Shown piece after piece: positions 17,269-25,601 of a stretch of 48,197 nucleotides of DNA; position 1 is the first letter of the stretch; every line of letters begins with the position of its first letter. Source of the DNA: Oleiharenicola sp. (GTDB taxonomy: Bacteria; Verrucomicrobiota; Verrucomicrobiia; Opitutales; Opitutaceae). The position numbers and the translations under genes are program-made. Below the pieces are notes generated by a model. That model saw nothing but the letters and a program-made list of their open reading frames with translations. It had not been told where the DNA came from and searched no databases. Where the stretch lies: contig JANYDW010000049.1 of the NCBI GenBank assembly GCA_025363455.1, positions 1 to 48,197 on the forward strand, given 5' to 3'.

Positions 17269-18477
17269 TCATTCCGGCGACGCCGTTGCCACCAGCGGTT
17301 CGCCGCGAGGGAAACAGATCTTCCCCACCGCCTCGTCGAAATCCTTGGCTCCGCGTAGAATTTCAATTTCCAGTCGGAGGTAATAGCACGGCACGGGTAT
17401 TTTCCGGGTCGCGTCGAGGCGCACGGCGTCCTTTTCCGTCGTGATGAGCAGCTCCACTTTCGTTTTCAGGGCCTCGGCAAAAACCGTGGCAAGGTCGTCT
17501 GAGGTGAACCGATGGTGGTCGAGAAAGCGCCGGGTGTAGTCCAGTTTCGCCCCCGTCTCGCGCAGGAAGGCCTCAAAGCTCTCGGGCGCAGCAATGCCGC
17601 TGAAGGCGCCAATGTGTTTCCCCGCCAGTGCGCTTAGTGGCAGGCGCTCGTCGTGGCCGAGGCGCTGCAGGTATTGCGGCTTGTGCGCGCATTCGATGAT
17701 CTCGGCCCCGGGATTGAACCGGTGGATCATGGCCTCGAGTTCGTCGTCGCGCACGCCCTTGGACTTGGTGAGAAATACATAGGACGCGCGTGTCAGGTGC
17801 TTGATCGGTTCGCGCAGGATGCCGCGCGGCAGCAGGTAACCGTTGCCGAAGGGGTTGGTCTTGTCGACCAGCAGAAGGTTGAGCCGGCCCTTGAGCGGGA
17901 GATATTGGAACCCGTCATCGAGCACGAGCGTGTCGCAGCCGAATTGCTTGATCGCGTATGCGCCGGCCTTCACGCGGTCCTTGTCCACCAGCACGACGAT
18001 GCCCGGCAGGTTGCGGGCGAGCATGAACGGCTCGTCGCCGGCCAACTCGGAATCGAGCAGAACGGTGCGGCCGTCGCTCACGATGCGTGGCGGGGCGTCT
18101 TCGGTGTGATTCAGCCAGAACCACCATTTCTTCCAGATCGGCGGAGCCTTGCTCTTGTAGCCGCGACTGAGGATGGCCACTTTCCGGCCCCGGTCGTGGA
18201 GGGCGCGCGCGAATTTTTCCACGATCGGGGTCTTGCCCGTGCCGCCGACGGTCAGGTTACCGACCACCACGACAAGGCAGCCGAGCGGCTGGTCGCGCAG
18301 GATGCGATTGCGGTAGAGCCAGAGCCGGAGCTGCACAATCCCGCTGAACAGGTAGGAGCACACCTGCAGGAACGCCCCAAACAGCGTGGCCAGCGTCCCC
18401 TCCCTCCGGCCCATGATGACGTCGATCGCGAATTGCTCGATTTCATCGGCCTTATGACGGAACCAGCGGTGGGACAT
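17269..18477 (-). CDS. lpxK: Tetraacyldisaccharide 4'-kinase
   Basis: Inner-membrane kinase of lipid A biosynthesis; phosphorylates the 4' position of the disaccharide precursor. It has 402 residues, longer than the usual 310-350 because of an N-terminal helical extension and a C-terminal tail. Residues about 40-60 form the membrane-associated helix; the P-loop is [20 protein letters not shown] (about residues 72-91), followed by [11 protein letters not shown], the VSDG and GDEPFMLAR segments, [12 protein letters not shown] (DD motif) and [16 protein letters not shown]. The ATG at 18477 gives [16 protein letters not shown]; the longer frame from 18552 is not supported. It is divergent from the aminotransferase gene. 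Confidence 0.92.
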   Translation of the reverse strand: MSHRWFRHKADEIEQFAIDVIMGRREGTLATLFGAFLQVCSYLFSGIVQLRLWLYRNRILRDQPLGCLVVVVGNLTVGGTGKTPIVEKFARALHDRGRKVAILSRGYKSKAPPIWKKWWFWLNHTEDAPPRIVSDGRTVLLDSELAGDEPFMLARNLPGIVVLVDKDRVKAGAYAIKQFGCDTLVLDDGFQYLPLKGRLNLLLVDKTNPFGNGYLLPRGILREPIKHLTRASYVFLTKSKGVRDDELEAMIHRFNPGAEIIECAHKPQYLQRLGHDERLPLSALAGKHIGAFSGIAAPESFEAFLRETGAKLDYTRRFLDHHRFTSDDLATVFAEALKTKVELLITTEKDAVRLDATRKIPVPCYYLRLEIEILRGAKDFDEAVGKICFPRGEPLVATASPE

Positions 18478-18573
18478 GAGCAAGATTGGCTTTGACGCTT
18501 GGGAGGGTGCGGGTTGTGAGTCTGTGCTAGCTGCTGGTCTTGTGACATGCAATACCGGCCCTCAAAATCTTCC

Positions 18574-19656
18574 ATGAGCTACAAACTCTTCATTCCCGGA
18601 CCGATCGCGGTCTCCGAAAAAACGCTGCGCGCAATGGCGCAACCGATGATTGGTCATCGCAGCACCGACTTCGTCGCCCTGTATCAATCGATTCAGCCGG
18701 ACCTGCAGGCGCTGGTCTACACGCGCGATCCGGTCTGGCTCTCCACGAGCAGCGCCTTCGGCTCGATGGAAGGCGCCATCCGCAATCTCGTCAAAAAGAA
18801 GGTGCTGTGCTGCATGAACGGCGCCTTCGCCGACAAGTGGAACGACGTCGCCCTGCGCTGCGGCAAGCAGACGACCCCGCTGAAATTCGAATGGGGCCAG
18901 CCCGTCGACCCCGCCAAGGTGAAGGCGGAGCTGGCCACCGGCGCCTACGATGCGATCACGCTTATCCACAATGAGACCTCCTGCGGTTGCATGAGCGACC
19001 TCGCGGCCATCATGGCCGTCGTACGCGAGTTTCCCGAGGTTGTCTCCATCGTTGACACCGTCAGCTCCTTCAGCGCCCTGCCCATCAAAAAAGATGAGCT
19101 TGGCATCGACGTGTTCATCACCGGTTCGCAAAAAGCCCTCGCCCTGCCCCCCGGTTTGTCGCTCATTTCCGCTTCCAAAAAGGCGCTGGAGCGTGCCGCG
19201 TCCATCGCCGACCGTGGCTATTATTTCGACTTCGTCGAGTTCCAGAAGAACCACGAAAACGGCATGACCCCGAGCACGCCGGTCATCCCGCTCATCTACG
19301 CGCTGAAGTCCAAGCTCGCGGACATCAAGGCCGAGGGCGCCGACGTGCGCTACGCCCGCCATGCGCGCCTGAACCAGACGGTGCGGACCTGGGCGTTCGC
19401 GAAGGGCTTCAAGCTTTTCCCGAAGGAGGGCTACGGTTCCGTCACGCTCAATTGCTTCGCCAACACGCTCAATGTCGATCTGGCCGCGCTGAACAAGCTC
19501 CTCAAGTCGAAGCACCAGCTCGTCATCGACGGCGGCTACGGCAAGCTGAAGGGCACAACCTTCCGCATCTCGAACATGGGTGACGAAACCGATGAGACCA
19601 TCGCTGCCCTGCTCAAGGCGATCGACTCCGCGTTGGCAGAGTTGGGCGGAAAGTGA
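18574..19656 (+). CDS. Class V aminotransferase (serine-pyruvate/alanine-glyoxylate type)
   Basis: PLP-dependent enzyme of 360 residues. It begins KLFIPGPIAVSEKTL and HRSTDFVALY, typical of the serine-pyruvate/alanine-glyoxylate branch. The PLP lysine is in FITGSQKALALPPGLS (near residue 190), preceded by the aspartate-containing VSIVDTVSSFSALP. The C-terminal domain has LKGTTFRISNMGDET. Candidate roles include glyoxylate transamination or serving as phosphoserine aminotransferase in serine synthesis; the sequence does not decide. It is monocistronic and ends at a strong terminator. Confidence 0.85.
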   Translation: MSYKLFIPGPIAVSEKTLRAMAQPMIGHRSTDFVALYQSIQPDLQALVYTRDPVWLSTSSAFGSMEGAIRNLVKKKVLCCMNGAFADKWNDVALRCGKQTTPLKFEWGQPVDPAKVKAELATGAYDAITLIHNETSCGCMSDLAAIMAVVREFPEVVSIVDTVSSFSALPIKKDELGIDVFITGSQKALALPPGLSLISASKKALERAASIADRGYYFDFVEFQKNHENGMTPSTPVIPLIYALKSKLADIKAEGADVRYARHARLNQTVRTWAFAKGFKLFPKEGYGSVTLNCFANTLNVDLAALNKLLKSKHQLVIDGGYGKLKGTTFRISNMGDETDETIAALLKAIDSALAELGGK

Positions 19657-19686
19657 GTTCCGGTTGTCGGATCCATTCGGTATCCG

Positions 19687-19714
19687 AAGCGCGCCACCTC
19701 GGCGCGCTTTTTTT
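19687..19714 (+). terminator. Rho-independent terminator after the aminotransferase
   Basis: A nine-base-pair perfect stem AAGCGCGCC/GGCGCGCTT with a five-base loop and a T run, 30 bases after the stop codon. Confidence 0.92.
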
Positions 19715-19729
19715 GTGAGGAGGGGAGTT

Positions 19730-19812
19730 CGTGGATCCTTCGATGCGCTCAGGATGACGCCATGGAAACTGACCCTCAACTCCGTCATCCTGAGCGTAGC
19801 GAAGGATCCACG
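19730..19812. repeat. Left inverted pair of the GIY-YIG-associated repeat
   Basis: The copies at 19730-19759 (minus orientation) and 19783-19812 (plus orientation) differ at two of 30 positions and can fold into one long hairpin. The second copy encodes the last eight residues (VDPSLRSG) and the TGA stop of the nuclease. Confidence 0.92.
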
Positions 19813-20120
19813 TGGTCATCAAACCATCCTGTGGCGAGATCAACCCACGCTGAATTCGTCGCCTCGATCAGCGTGATCTTCCGATGGCGCACCCACCCCT
19901 TGATCGCCTTCTCCCTATCGATGGCAGCCCTGACTCCGTGGAACTGCTCGAAGTACACGAGTCGGTTCACCCGATAGCGTTTCGTGAATCCGTCGTACGC
20001 ATCCGTCTTGTGCTGCCACACGCGGCTTTGTAGATCGGTCGTGATGCCGACGTACAACGTATCGCTGCCGCGGCTAGCCAAAATATAAACCCAGGCACGT
20101 TTTTTCGTGGTGGCGGACAT
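19785..20120 (-). CDS. Single-domain GIY-YIG endonuclease
   Basis: A 111-residue stand-alone GIY-YIG nuclease domain of the YhbQ/UPF0213 type. The two-strand signature is WVYILAS...LYVGIT (residues about 10-27), followed by the catalytic arginine in LQSRVWQHK (about 33) and the catalytic glutamate in AIDREKAIKGW (near 70). The C-terminus WVDLATGWFDDHVDP runs into residues encoded by the flanking repeat. No other domain, partner methylase or intron is seen. Flanking by paired palindromes suggests the nuclease acts on, or is spread with, these repeats; this is inference. The family can also act in DNA repair or be cryptic. Confidence 0.9.
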   Translation of the reverse strand: MSATTKKRAWVYILASRGSDTLYVGITTDLQSRVWQHKTDAYDGFTKRYRVNRLVYFEQFHGVRAAIDREKAIKGWVRHRKITLIEATNSAWVDLATGWFDDHVDPSLRSG

Positions 20121-20131
20121 CAGTCTTGATT

Positions 20132-20213
20132 CGCGGATTCTTCGCTGCGCTCAGAATGACGATTCAAATAATAAGTCCAATCCCGCCATCCTGAGCGCAG
20201 CGCAGGATCCACG
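20132..20213. repeat. Right inverted pair of the GIY-YIG-associated repeat
   Basis: The copies at 20132-20161 (minus) and 20184-20213 (plus) are 25 of 30 identical when inverted. The spacer is 22 bases, against 23 in the left pair. Confidence 0.9.
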
Positions 20214-20352
20214 CCTTTCCTCTGTCACGCAACAGGCTCTCTTTCCCTCCCAAAATCGTAATTTTCCCGTAAGCATTTCCGCGATTCCTTGGTCGCGCGG
20301 AAAAAGTATTGCTTGATCTTCTCGACGGCGGGCCCTAACGGCTCGCCCCCAC

Positions 20353-23181
20353 ATGAAGTGTCTCATCATCGCCGAGAAGCCCTCCGTCGCCGCCGACCTC
20401 GCGCGCGCGCTGGGCAAGATCCCCAAGAAGGGCGAGCACTATGAGAACGACGAGTACGTGATCTCCTCGGCGGTCGGCCATCTGGTCGGGCTCCAGATGC
20501 CGGAGGACATCGACAAGAAGAAATACGGTTTCTGGCGACTTGAGACCCTGCCGATCATTCCCGATGAGTTCCAGCTCCAGCCTCTGCCCGAGGGCAAGGA
20601 CCGCTTCGGCCAACTCAAGAAGCTGCTCGCCCGCAAGGACGTCACCTCTGTCATCAATGCCTGCGACGCCGGCCGCGAGGGCGAGCTGATCTTCACTTAT
20701 ATCTACCAGCTCACGAAGTGCAAAAAGCCGTTCAAGCGGCTCTGGATGTCGTCCATGACCAACGACGGCATCAACGCCGCGTTCAAGGCGCTGCGCACGG
20801 CCGAGTCGATGCAGGGCCTGGCCGACGCCGCCCGCTGCCGTAGCGAGAGCGACTGGCTGATCGGCATCAACGGCACCCGCGCCCTCACCAAACGCATGTT
20901 CGGCTCCCGCGCGGGTAACGTCGCTTCCGTCGGCCGCGTGCAGACCCCCACCCTCGGCATCGTCTACAACCGCGAGCTGGAAATCCGGAATTTCAAGCCC
21001 CGCGGCTACTGGCGCATCACGGCGAAATTCGCCGTCGCCAAAGGCGAGTACGAGGGCGTTTACCAGCGCCCCAATTTCAAGAAGGCCGAGGACGACGAAC
21101 ACGACCGCATCGACCGTCTCTGGGATCAGGTGAAGGCTGAGGCCATCCTCGCCGCCTGCTCCGGTCATCCCGCCGCCACGGTCAGCGAAGAGAAGAAAGG
21201 CAGTACTTCCGCCCCGCCACGCCTGTACGACCTCACCACCCTGCAGCGCGAGGCCAATGGCCGGTTCGGCTTTCCCGCCAAGCGCACGCTCCAGATCGCC
21301 CAAGCCCTCTACGAGCGTCACAAGATGATCACCTACCCGCGCACTGACTCCCGGGCGCTGCCCGAGGATTACATGCCGCTGGTGCGCGAGACACTGGGCA
21401 ACCTGCATGGCGACTTGAAGATCCATGCCCAGCGCGTGCTCCAGTCCGGCTGGGTGCAGCCCAACAAGCGCATCTTTAACAACGCACAGGTCTCCGATCA
21501 CTTTGCCATCATCCCGACCCAGCACGAGGCCAAGAACCTCGACGAGTCCGAGGCCAAACTGTTCGACATGATCGCCCGGCGCTTTGTGGCGACATTCCAC
21601 CCGGTCGCCGAGTTCGACATCACCACCCGCACCAGCACCGTGGCCGGCCACAGCTTCAAGACTGAGGGCAAGGTCCTGACCGCGCCCGGCTGGCTCGCGG
21701 TCTACGGCAAGAATACCGTGGACGACGACTCCCCCGACTCCAAGGCGCTCCCGGCTCTTTCGCCGGAGGACAACGCCAAGGCGAAGACCCTTGAGGCCAC
21801 GTTGCACAGTGAGACGACCAAGCCGCCGCCGCGCTACACCGAGGCGACGCTGCTCTCCGCCATGGAAGGCGCCGGCAAGCTGATCGACGATGATGAATTT
21901 GCTGAGGCGATGAAGGAGCGCGGGCTGGGCACACCCGCCACGCGCGCCGACACCATCGAGGGCCTGGTCAACCAGAAGTATCTCGACCGCAACCAGCGCG
22001 AGCTCGTCCCATCGACCAAGGCGGAGCAGCTCTTCCAATTCCTGTCTGCCGTCAAGGTCGACAACCTCACCAGCCCCGCGATGACCGGCGAGTGGGAGTT
22101 CCACCTCCGCGAAATGGAACACGGCAAGTATTCCCGCGAGAAATTCATGGCCGAGATCGTCAAGGAGACGAAGGGCATCGTCGAGCGAGTCAAGGGCTTC
22201 GAGGAGGATGACTCCGTCGCCCGCACCACCACCATCCTCTCACCCACCGACGGCAAGCCGATGCGCGAGACCCTCCGCGGCTACAAGTCCCAGGACGGCG
22301 AACTGATGATCTACAAGATCATCGGCGGCCGCCGCATGGAGGAGGAGGAGGTCCGGCAGCTCGTCGAGAAACGCGCGGCCGGTCCGTTCGACGGCTTCAT
22401 CTCCAACAAGACCCGCAACCGTTTTTCCGCCGTACTCAAGCTCGAGGAGGTGGAGGAGACGAAAAAAGACAAGGCGACCAAGCAGGATGTCACCACCAAG
22501 AAGTGGAAGACTGCGTTCGATTTCGGCGACAAGGTCGACCTCGGCACGCTCACGCCGTTTTGGACCGACGCCAAGACCGGCGCCGAACTTTGCGAAAGCG
22601 GCAGCAGCTTCATCGTCCGCGAGAAGAACGCCGCCGGTGTCTGGGAACAGACCTTCCGGGTCGGCCGGATCATGTGCCAGAAGCCCATCCCGGCCGAGCA
22701 GGCCATCAAGCTCGTCGGCGAGGGCAAGACCGACCTCATTGAGAATTTCATCTCCAAGAAGGGCCGCCCCTTCAGTGCCTTCCTCAAGCGGGACGGCGGC
22801 AAGTTTTCGTGGGAATTCCCGCCCCGCGCCCCGAAGCTCGACAAAGACGGCAACCCCATCGCCCGCAAGGCGCGAGCCAAGGCCGATCTCTCCAAGGCCA
22901 CCGTGCTGGGCGAGAGCAAGACGCACCCCGGCGGCCAGCTCGTCGAGGTCGGCGACGCATACTACGTCCGCAAGCCCGACCAGGACAACCGGCAGGTCTT
23001 TAAGCTCTCGAAGAAACTCTGCGAGATCGAGCTGCCCGTTGAGCAGGTGCAGAAGCTGCTCACGGATGGCCGCAGCGACTTGATCGAGGGTTTTGTCTCC
23101 AAGCGCGGCAACAAGTTCAGCGCCTACCTCGTCATGTCGCAGAAGCAGGACAAGGCCGACTTTGAATTCCCGCCTCGCTGA
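20353..23181 (+). CDS. topB: Type IA DNA topoisomerase III
   Basis: Relaxes and decatenates DNA by passing a strand through an enzyme-bridged single-strand break. It has 942 residues, longer than E. coli TopB (653). The Toprim domain begins MKCLIIAEKPSVAADLARAL and has NACDAGREGELIF (about residues 102-114). The catalytic tyrosine is Tyr328 in MITYPRTDSRAL. Further family motifs: GRVQTPTLGIVYNRE, and GLGTPATRADTIEGL near residue 525. The C-terminal third has three copies of the topoisomerase C-terminal repeat (GPFDGFISNKTRNRFSA, TDLIENFISKKGRPFSA, SDLIEGFVSKRGNKFSA), each ending near an FxFPPR-like motif. No zinc-finger cysteines are present. It starts 139 bases after the GIY-YIG cassette. 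Confidence 0.95.
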   Translation: MKCLIIAEKPSVAADLARALGKIPKKGEHYENDEYVISSAVGHLVGLQMPEDIDKKKYGFWRLETLPIIPDEFQLQPLPEGKDRFGQLKKLLARKDVTSVINACDAGREGELIFTYIYQLTKCKKPFKRLWMSSMTNDGINAAFKALRTAESMQGLADAARCRSESDWLIGINGTRALTKRMFGSRAGNVASVGRVQTPTLGIVYNRELEIRNFKPRGYWRITAKFAVAKGEYEGVYQRPNFKKAEDDEHDRIDRLWDQVKAEAILAACSGHPAATVSEEKKGSTSAPPRLYDLTTLQREANGRFGFPAKRTLQIAQALYERHKMITYPRTDSRALPEDYMPLVRETLGNLHGDLKIHAQRVLQSGWVQPNKRIFNNAQVSDHFAIIPTQHEAKNLDESEAKLFDMIARRFVATFHPVAEFDITTRTSTVAGHSFKTEGKVLTAPGWLAVYGKNTVDDDSPDSKALPALSPEDNAKAKTLEATLHSETTKPPPRYTEATLLSAMEGAGKLIDDDEFAEAMKERGLGTPATRADTIEGLVNQKYLDRNQRELVPSTKAEQLFQFLSAVKVDNLTSPAMTGEWEFHLREMEHGKYSREKFMAEIVKETKGIVERVKGFEEDDSVARTTTILSPTDGKPMRETLRGYKSQDGELMIYKIIGGRRMEEEEVRQLVEKRAAGPFDGFISNKTRNRFSAVLKLEEVEETKKDKATKQDVTTKKWKTAFDFGDKVDLGTLTPFWTDAKTGAELCESGSSFIVREKNAAGVWEQTFRVGRIMCQKPIPAEQAIKLVGEGKTDLIENFISKKGRPFSAFLKRDGGKFSWEFPPRAPKLDKDGNPIARKARAKADLSKATVLGESKTHPGGQLVEVGDAYYVRKPDQDNRQVFKLSKKLCEIELPVEQVQKLLTDGRSDLIEGFVSKRGNKFSAYLVMSQKQDKADFEFPPR

Positions 23182-23190
23182 GAGATTGAG

Positions 23191-23249
23191 GTAGGGACGG
23201 ACCGCTGGGCCGTCCGTTCCTCGCGGCGGGCCCAGCGGTCCCGCCCTAC
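23191..23249. repeat. REP pair with GTAG/CTAC feet after topB
   Basis: The left unit starts GTAGGGACGGACCGCTGG and closes at CCGTCC. The right unit is GGCGGGCCCAGCGGTCCCGC with foot CTAC at 23246-23249. It is closely related to the pair at 14820-14888 (same ACCGCTGG loop region). Confidence 0.85.
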
Positions 23250-23321
23250 CTCAAGCCCCCCGGCTAACGACTTGCGATTTGGTGAAACCCGAGGGAATGT
23301 TCGGGCGTCCCTACCCCTGTG

Positions 23322-24299
23322 ATGATCCTGCGCCGAATCATTGTGTCTGCCCTGGCCCTGACCTCCCTTGGCCTGGGGGTGTATGCTTATAATGAGCACG
23401 AGGCCCGGTTGGCCGCGGAGGATCTCGCCCGCTCGCTGCAGACGAAAAACTTCGCGTTACACAAGGCCCAGACCGAGCACAAGGCCACTCCTGTGGCCAA
23501 AGAGGTTGCTTTCCCGGCCGGCGTCGCACCTGCCGCCGATCCAACCGAGGCACCGGCCGACAGTCGTCCACGCGGGGGCGGTCCCATGCGGGGAGTGGCC
23601 GACTTTATCGGCATGATGGACACGCCCGAGATTCAGCAGCTGATGGCCCTGCGTTCACGCGGCATGCTCGACAGCCGCTATGCCGCCCTCTTCAAGAACC
23701 TGAACCTGCCACCCGATCAGCTGAAGAAATTTCAGGATCTCCTGCTGGACAAGCAGAGCACCATGCGCGACGTCCTCTCTGCGATGCGCAGCCAAGGTCT
23801 CACTCCCAGTCGGGAGAATGCCGACCAGATGCGGACTCTCGTCCAGGACGCCAACACGGAGATCGACAGCCAGATTCGGTCCACACTGGGTGAAGCAGCC
23901 TTCGCCCAATATCAGGATTACGAACATACCCAGCCCCAGCGGGCCACGGTTGACCGCGTGCAACAGCGCCTCAGTTATTCGAGCCAGCCTCTTACCGATC
24001 AGCAGGCCAGCCAACTCGTCAGCCTGTTGGCGCAAAATTCGCCCGACGCGCCGGGCAACCGGAACGGTGGCGGTGGAGGGGGGTTACGCCAGCTATTCAA
24101 TGGTGGTGGCGGCGCCACGGCGCCGATCACGGAGCAGGCCCTCCAGCAAGCGAGTACCATTCTCGCCCCCGCCCAGCTGACCGCCTTGCAGGATTTGCAA
24201 AAGGAGCAGCAGGCCCAGTCCCAGCTCGCCCGCCAGGCCCGCGACAATTTCGGACCTCCCCGCTCCGCTCCCGCTGCTCCCGCCGGCAAGACCCAGTAG
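23322..24299 (+). CDS. Exported helical protein of unknown function
   Basis: Not recognised. A 325-residue protein with an N-terminal hydrophobic segment (IIVSALALTSLGLGVYAY, residues about 5-23) that could be a signal anchor. It has a proline/alanine-rich linker, then a helical region (residues about 105-210) with LNLPPDQLKKFQDLLLDKQS, reminiscent of Spy/CpxP-like or RNA-polymerase-sigma-associated helical proteins found in this phylum. A glycine stretch (GNRNGGGGGGLRQLFNGGGG) precedes a last helix and a Gln/Pro/Ala-rich tail. GTG at 23319 directly precedes the chosen ATG. A periplasmic location is likely; no catalytic motif is seen. Confidence 0.55.
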   Translation: MILRRIIVSALALTSLGLGVYAYNEHEARLAAEDLARSLQTKNFALHKAQTEHKATPVAKEVAFPAGVAPAADPTEAPADSRPRGGGPMRGVADFIGMMDTPEIQQLMALRSRGMLDSRYAALFKNLNLPPDQLKKFQDLLLDKQSTMRDVLSAMRSQGLTPSRENADQMRTLVQDANTEIDSQIRSTLGEAAFAQYQDYEHTQPQRATVDRVQQRLSYSSQPLTDQQASQLVSLLAQNSPDAPGNRNGGGGGGLRQLFNGGGGATAPITEQALQQASTILAPAQLTALQDLQKEQQAQSQLARQARDNFGPPRSAPAAPAGKTQ

Positions 24300-24420
24300 C
24301 GCGCGGCCTGCGCACTCTTTGTCCGCGGCAGGCCAACCGGCGCGGATTAATTTCAACGGCATACGCAGGGAATTGGCTTGTGGCATCTTTCCTGCAGTCG
24401 GTAAGTTCAGCCCTCATCCC

Positions 24421-25371
24421 ATGATTGTCACGACCGCCCAACTCTTCAAACACGCCTACGGGAAATACGCCGTCGGCGCCTACAATATCAACAACGCCGA
24501 GCAGGCGATGGGCCTGTTCAAGGGCTGCATCCAGTCCAAGGCCCCGTTCATCATCCAGATTTCCAAGGGGGCGCGCAAATACACGGACAAGCGCATGCTG
24601 GAGGCCATTATCCGCGCCGCCGGCGAGATTTTTCCCGAGGCCATCTTCGCCGTCCACCTCGACCACGGTGACGAGCAGACTTGCTACGAGTGCATCGATT
24701 CCGGTTTCTTCAGCTCCGTGATGATCGACGCCTCCCACGAGTCGTTCACGGAAAACGTGGCGATCTCCAAACGAGTCGTCGACAAGGCCCACGCCAAGGG
24801 CCTTTCCGTTGAAGCCGAGCTGGGCATGCTCGGCGGCGTGGAGGAGGACATCAAGGTCGAGGACGGCCACGCGACCCTCACCAACCCCGCCGAGGCCCAG
24901 GATTTCATCAAGAAGACCGGTTGCGACTCCCTCGCCTGCGCCATCGGCACCTCGCACGGCGCCTTCAAGTTCAAGGGCAAACAGTCCCTCCATTTTGACG
25001 TGCTAACCAAGATCAAGGCCCTCGTGCCCGGCTTCCCCCTCGTCATGCACGGTAGCTCCAGCGTGCCGAAGGACGAGGTCGACCGCATTAACGCCGCCGG
25101 TGGCACGATCGCCGGTTCGATGGGCGTCGACCCCAAGGAATACCTGCCCGCCGCCAAGCTCGGCGTCACCAAGGTCAACATCGACACCGACGGTCGCCTC
25201 GTGTGGACCCGCGTGCACCGCGAGTACTTCCGCGACAAGCCCTCCGACTTCGACTTCCGTCCTCCGGGCAAGATCTTCATCGACGAGTACGCGAAGTTCA
25301 TTGCCAGCCGCAACGACTACCTCGGTTCTTCCGGCCAGCTCGACGATCTCCGCAAGAGCCTCGGCCAGTAA
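24421..25371 (+). CDS. fba: Class II fructose-bisphosphate aldolase
   Basis: Zinc-dependent aldolase of glycolysis and gluconeogenesis, 316 residues. Motifs in order: YAVGAYNINNAEQAMGLFKG (residues about 17-36), the zinc-site HLDHGDEQTCYECIDSGF (about 79-96), SVMIDASHESFTENV, VEAELGMLGGVEED, ACAIGTSHGAFKFKG (zinc-binding histidine), VMHGSSSVPKDEVDRINAAG and GVTKVNIDTDGRLVWTRVHR. The frame opens earlier at 24319, but the family N-terminus begins at the ATG at 24421. It ends at a strong terminator. It works with Pgi and Rpe, encoded elsewhere in this window. Confidence 0.95.
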   Translation: MIVTTAQLFKHAYGKYAVGAYNINNAEQAMGLFKGCIQSKAPFIIQISKGARKYTDKRMLEAIIRAAGEIFPEAIFAVHLDHGDEQTCYECIDSGFFSSVMIDASHESFTENVAISKRVVDKAHAKGLSVEAELGMLGGVEEDIKVEDGHATLTNPAEAQDFIKKTGCDSLACAIGTSHGAFKFKGKQSLHFDVLTKIKALVPGFPLVMHGSSSVPKDEVDRINAAGGTIAGSMGVDPKEYLPAAKLGVTKVNIDTDGRLVWTRVHREYFRDKPSDFDFRPPGKIFIDEYAKFIASRNDYLGSSGQLDDLRKSLGQ

Positions 25372-25397
25372 GCTCAGGTCTGATCATACAGCCTTCA

Positions 25398-25427
25398 ATG
25401 CGGCCCTCCGTGGGCCGCATTTTTTTT
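25398..25427 (+). terminator. Rho-independent terminator after fba
   Basis: A nine-base-pair perfect stem ATGCGGCCC/GGGCCGCAT with a five-base loop and eight T residues, 27 bases after the stop. Confidence 0.93.
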
Positions 25428-25465
25428 GTGAGTCCATTTGGTTTCCCACCGCTGCTTGGGATACT

Positions 25466-25524
25466 GTAGGTCGGGGTTTAGCCCCGACATGAACTTTGAT
25501 CGTAGGACATAAACCCCGACCTAC
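25466..25524. repeat. REP pair with GTAG/CTAC feet upstream of the C1 peptidase
   Basis: The left unit GTAGGTCGGGGTTTAGCCCC (from 25466) continues GAC. The right unit contains ATAAACCCCGACCTAC and ends at 25524. The hairpin stem TCGGGG/CCCCGA is in the left unit. Confidence 0.85.
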
Positions 25525-25601
25525 AATCAAACGGACCCATTACCATTTTTTTGGCCAGTTGCCTTCGGTCGCGGTATTATCCTAGGGTTAGGCACTCCGC
25601 C

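Larger units (their letters stand above)
19730..20213. mobile_element. GIY-YIG gene bracketed by two inverted repeat pairs
   Basis: Four copies of one 30-base repeat (core CATCCTGAGCG...GAAGGATCC) flank a single gene. Left pair: 19730-19759 and 19783-19812, inverted, 28 of 30 identical, 23 bases apart. Right pair: 20132-20161 and 20184-20213, inverted, 25 of 30 identical, 22 bases apart. The gene ends inside the inner left copy and starts 12 bases from the inner right copy. The symmetrical layout resembles a REP pair around a RAYT transposase, but with a GIY-YIG nuclease in place of a Y1 transposase. That it moves is inference. Confidence 0.5.

Noticed and set aside
19730..20213. CRISPR array
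   Set aside because: Only four repeat copies in inverted pairs with unequal arrangement, no regular direct repeats and no cas genes.
20335..22122. 595-residue minus-strand frame
   Set aside because: Antisense of topB; no recognisable protein features.
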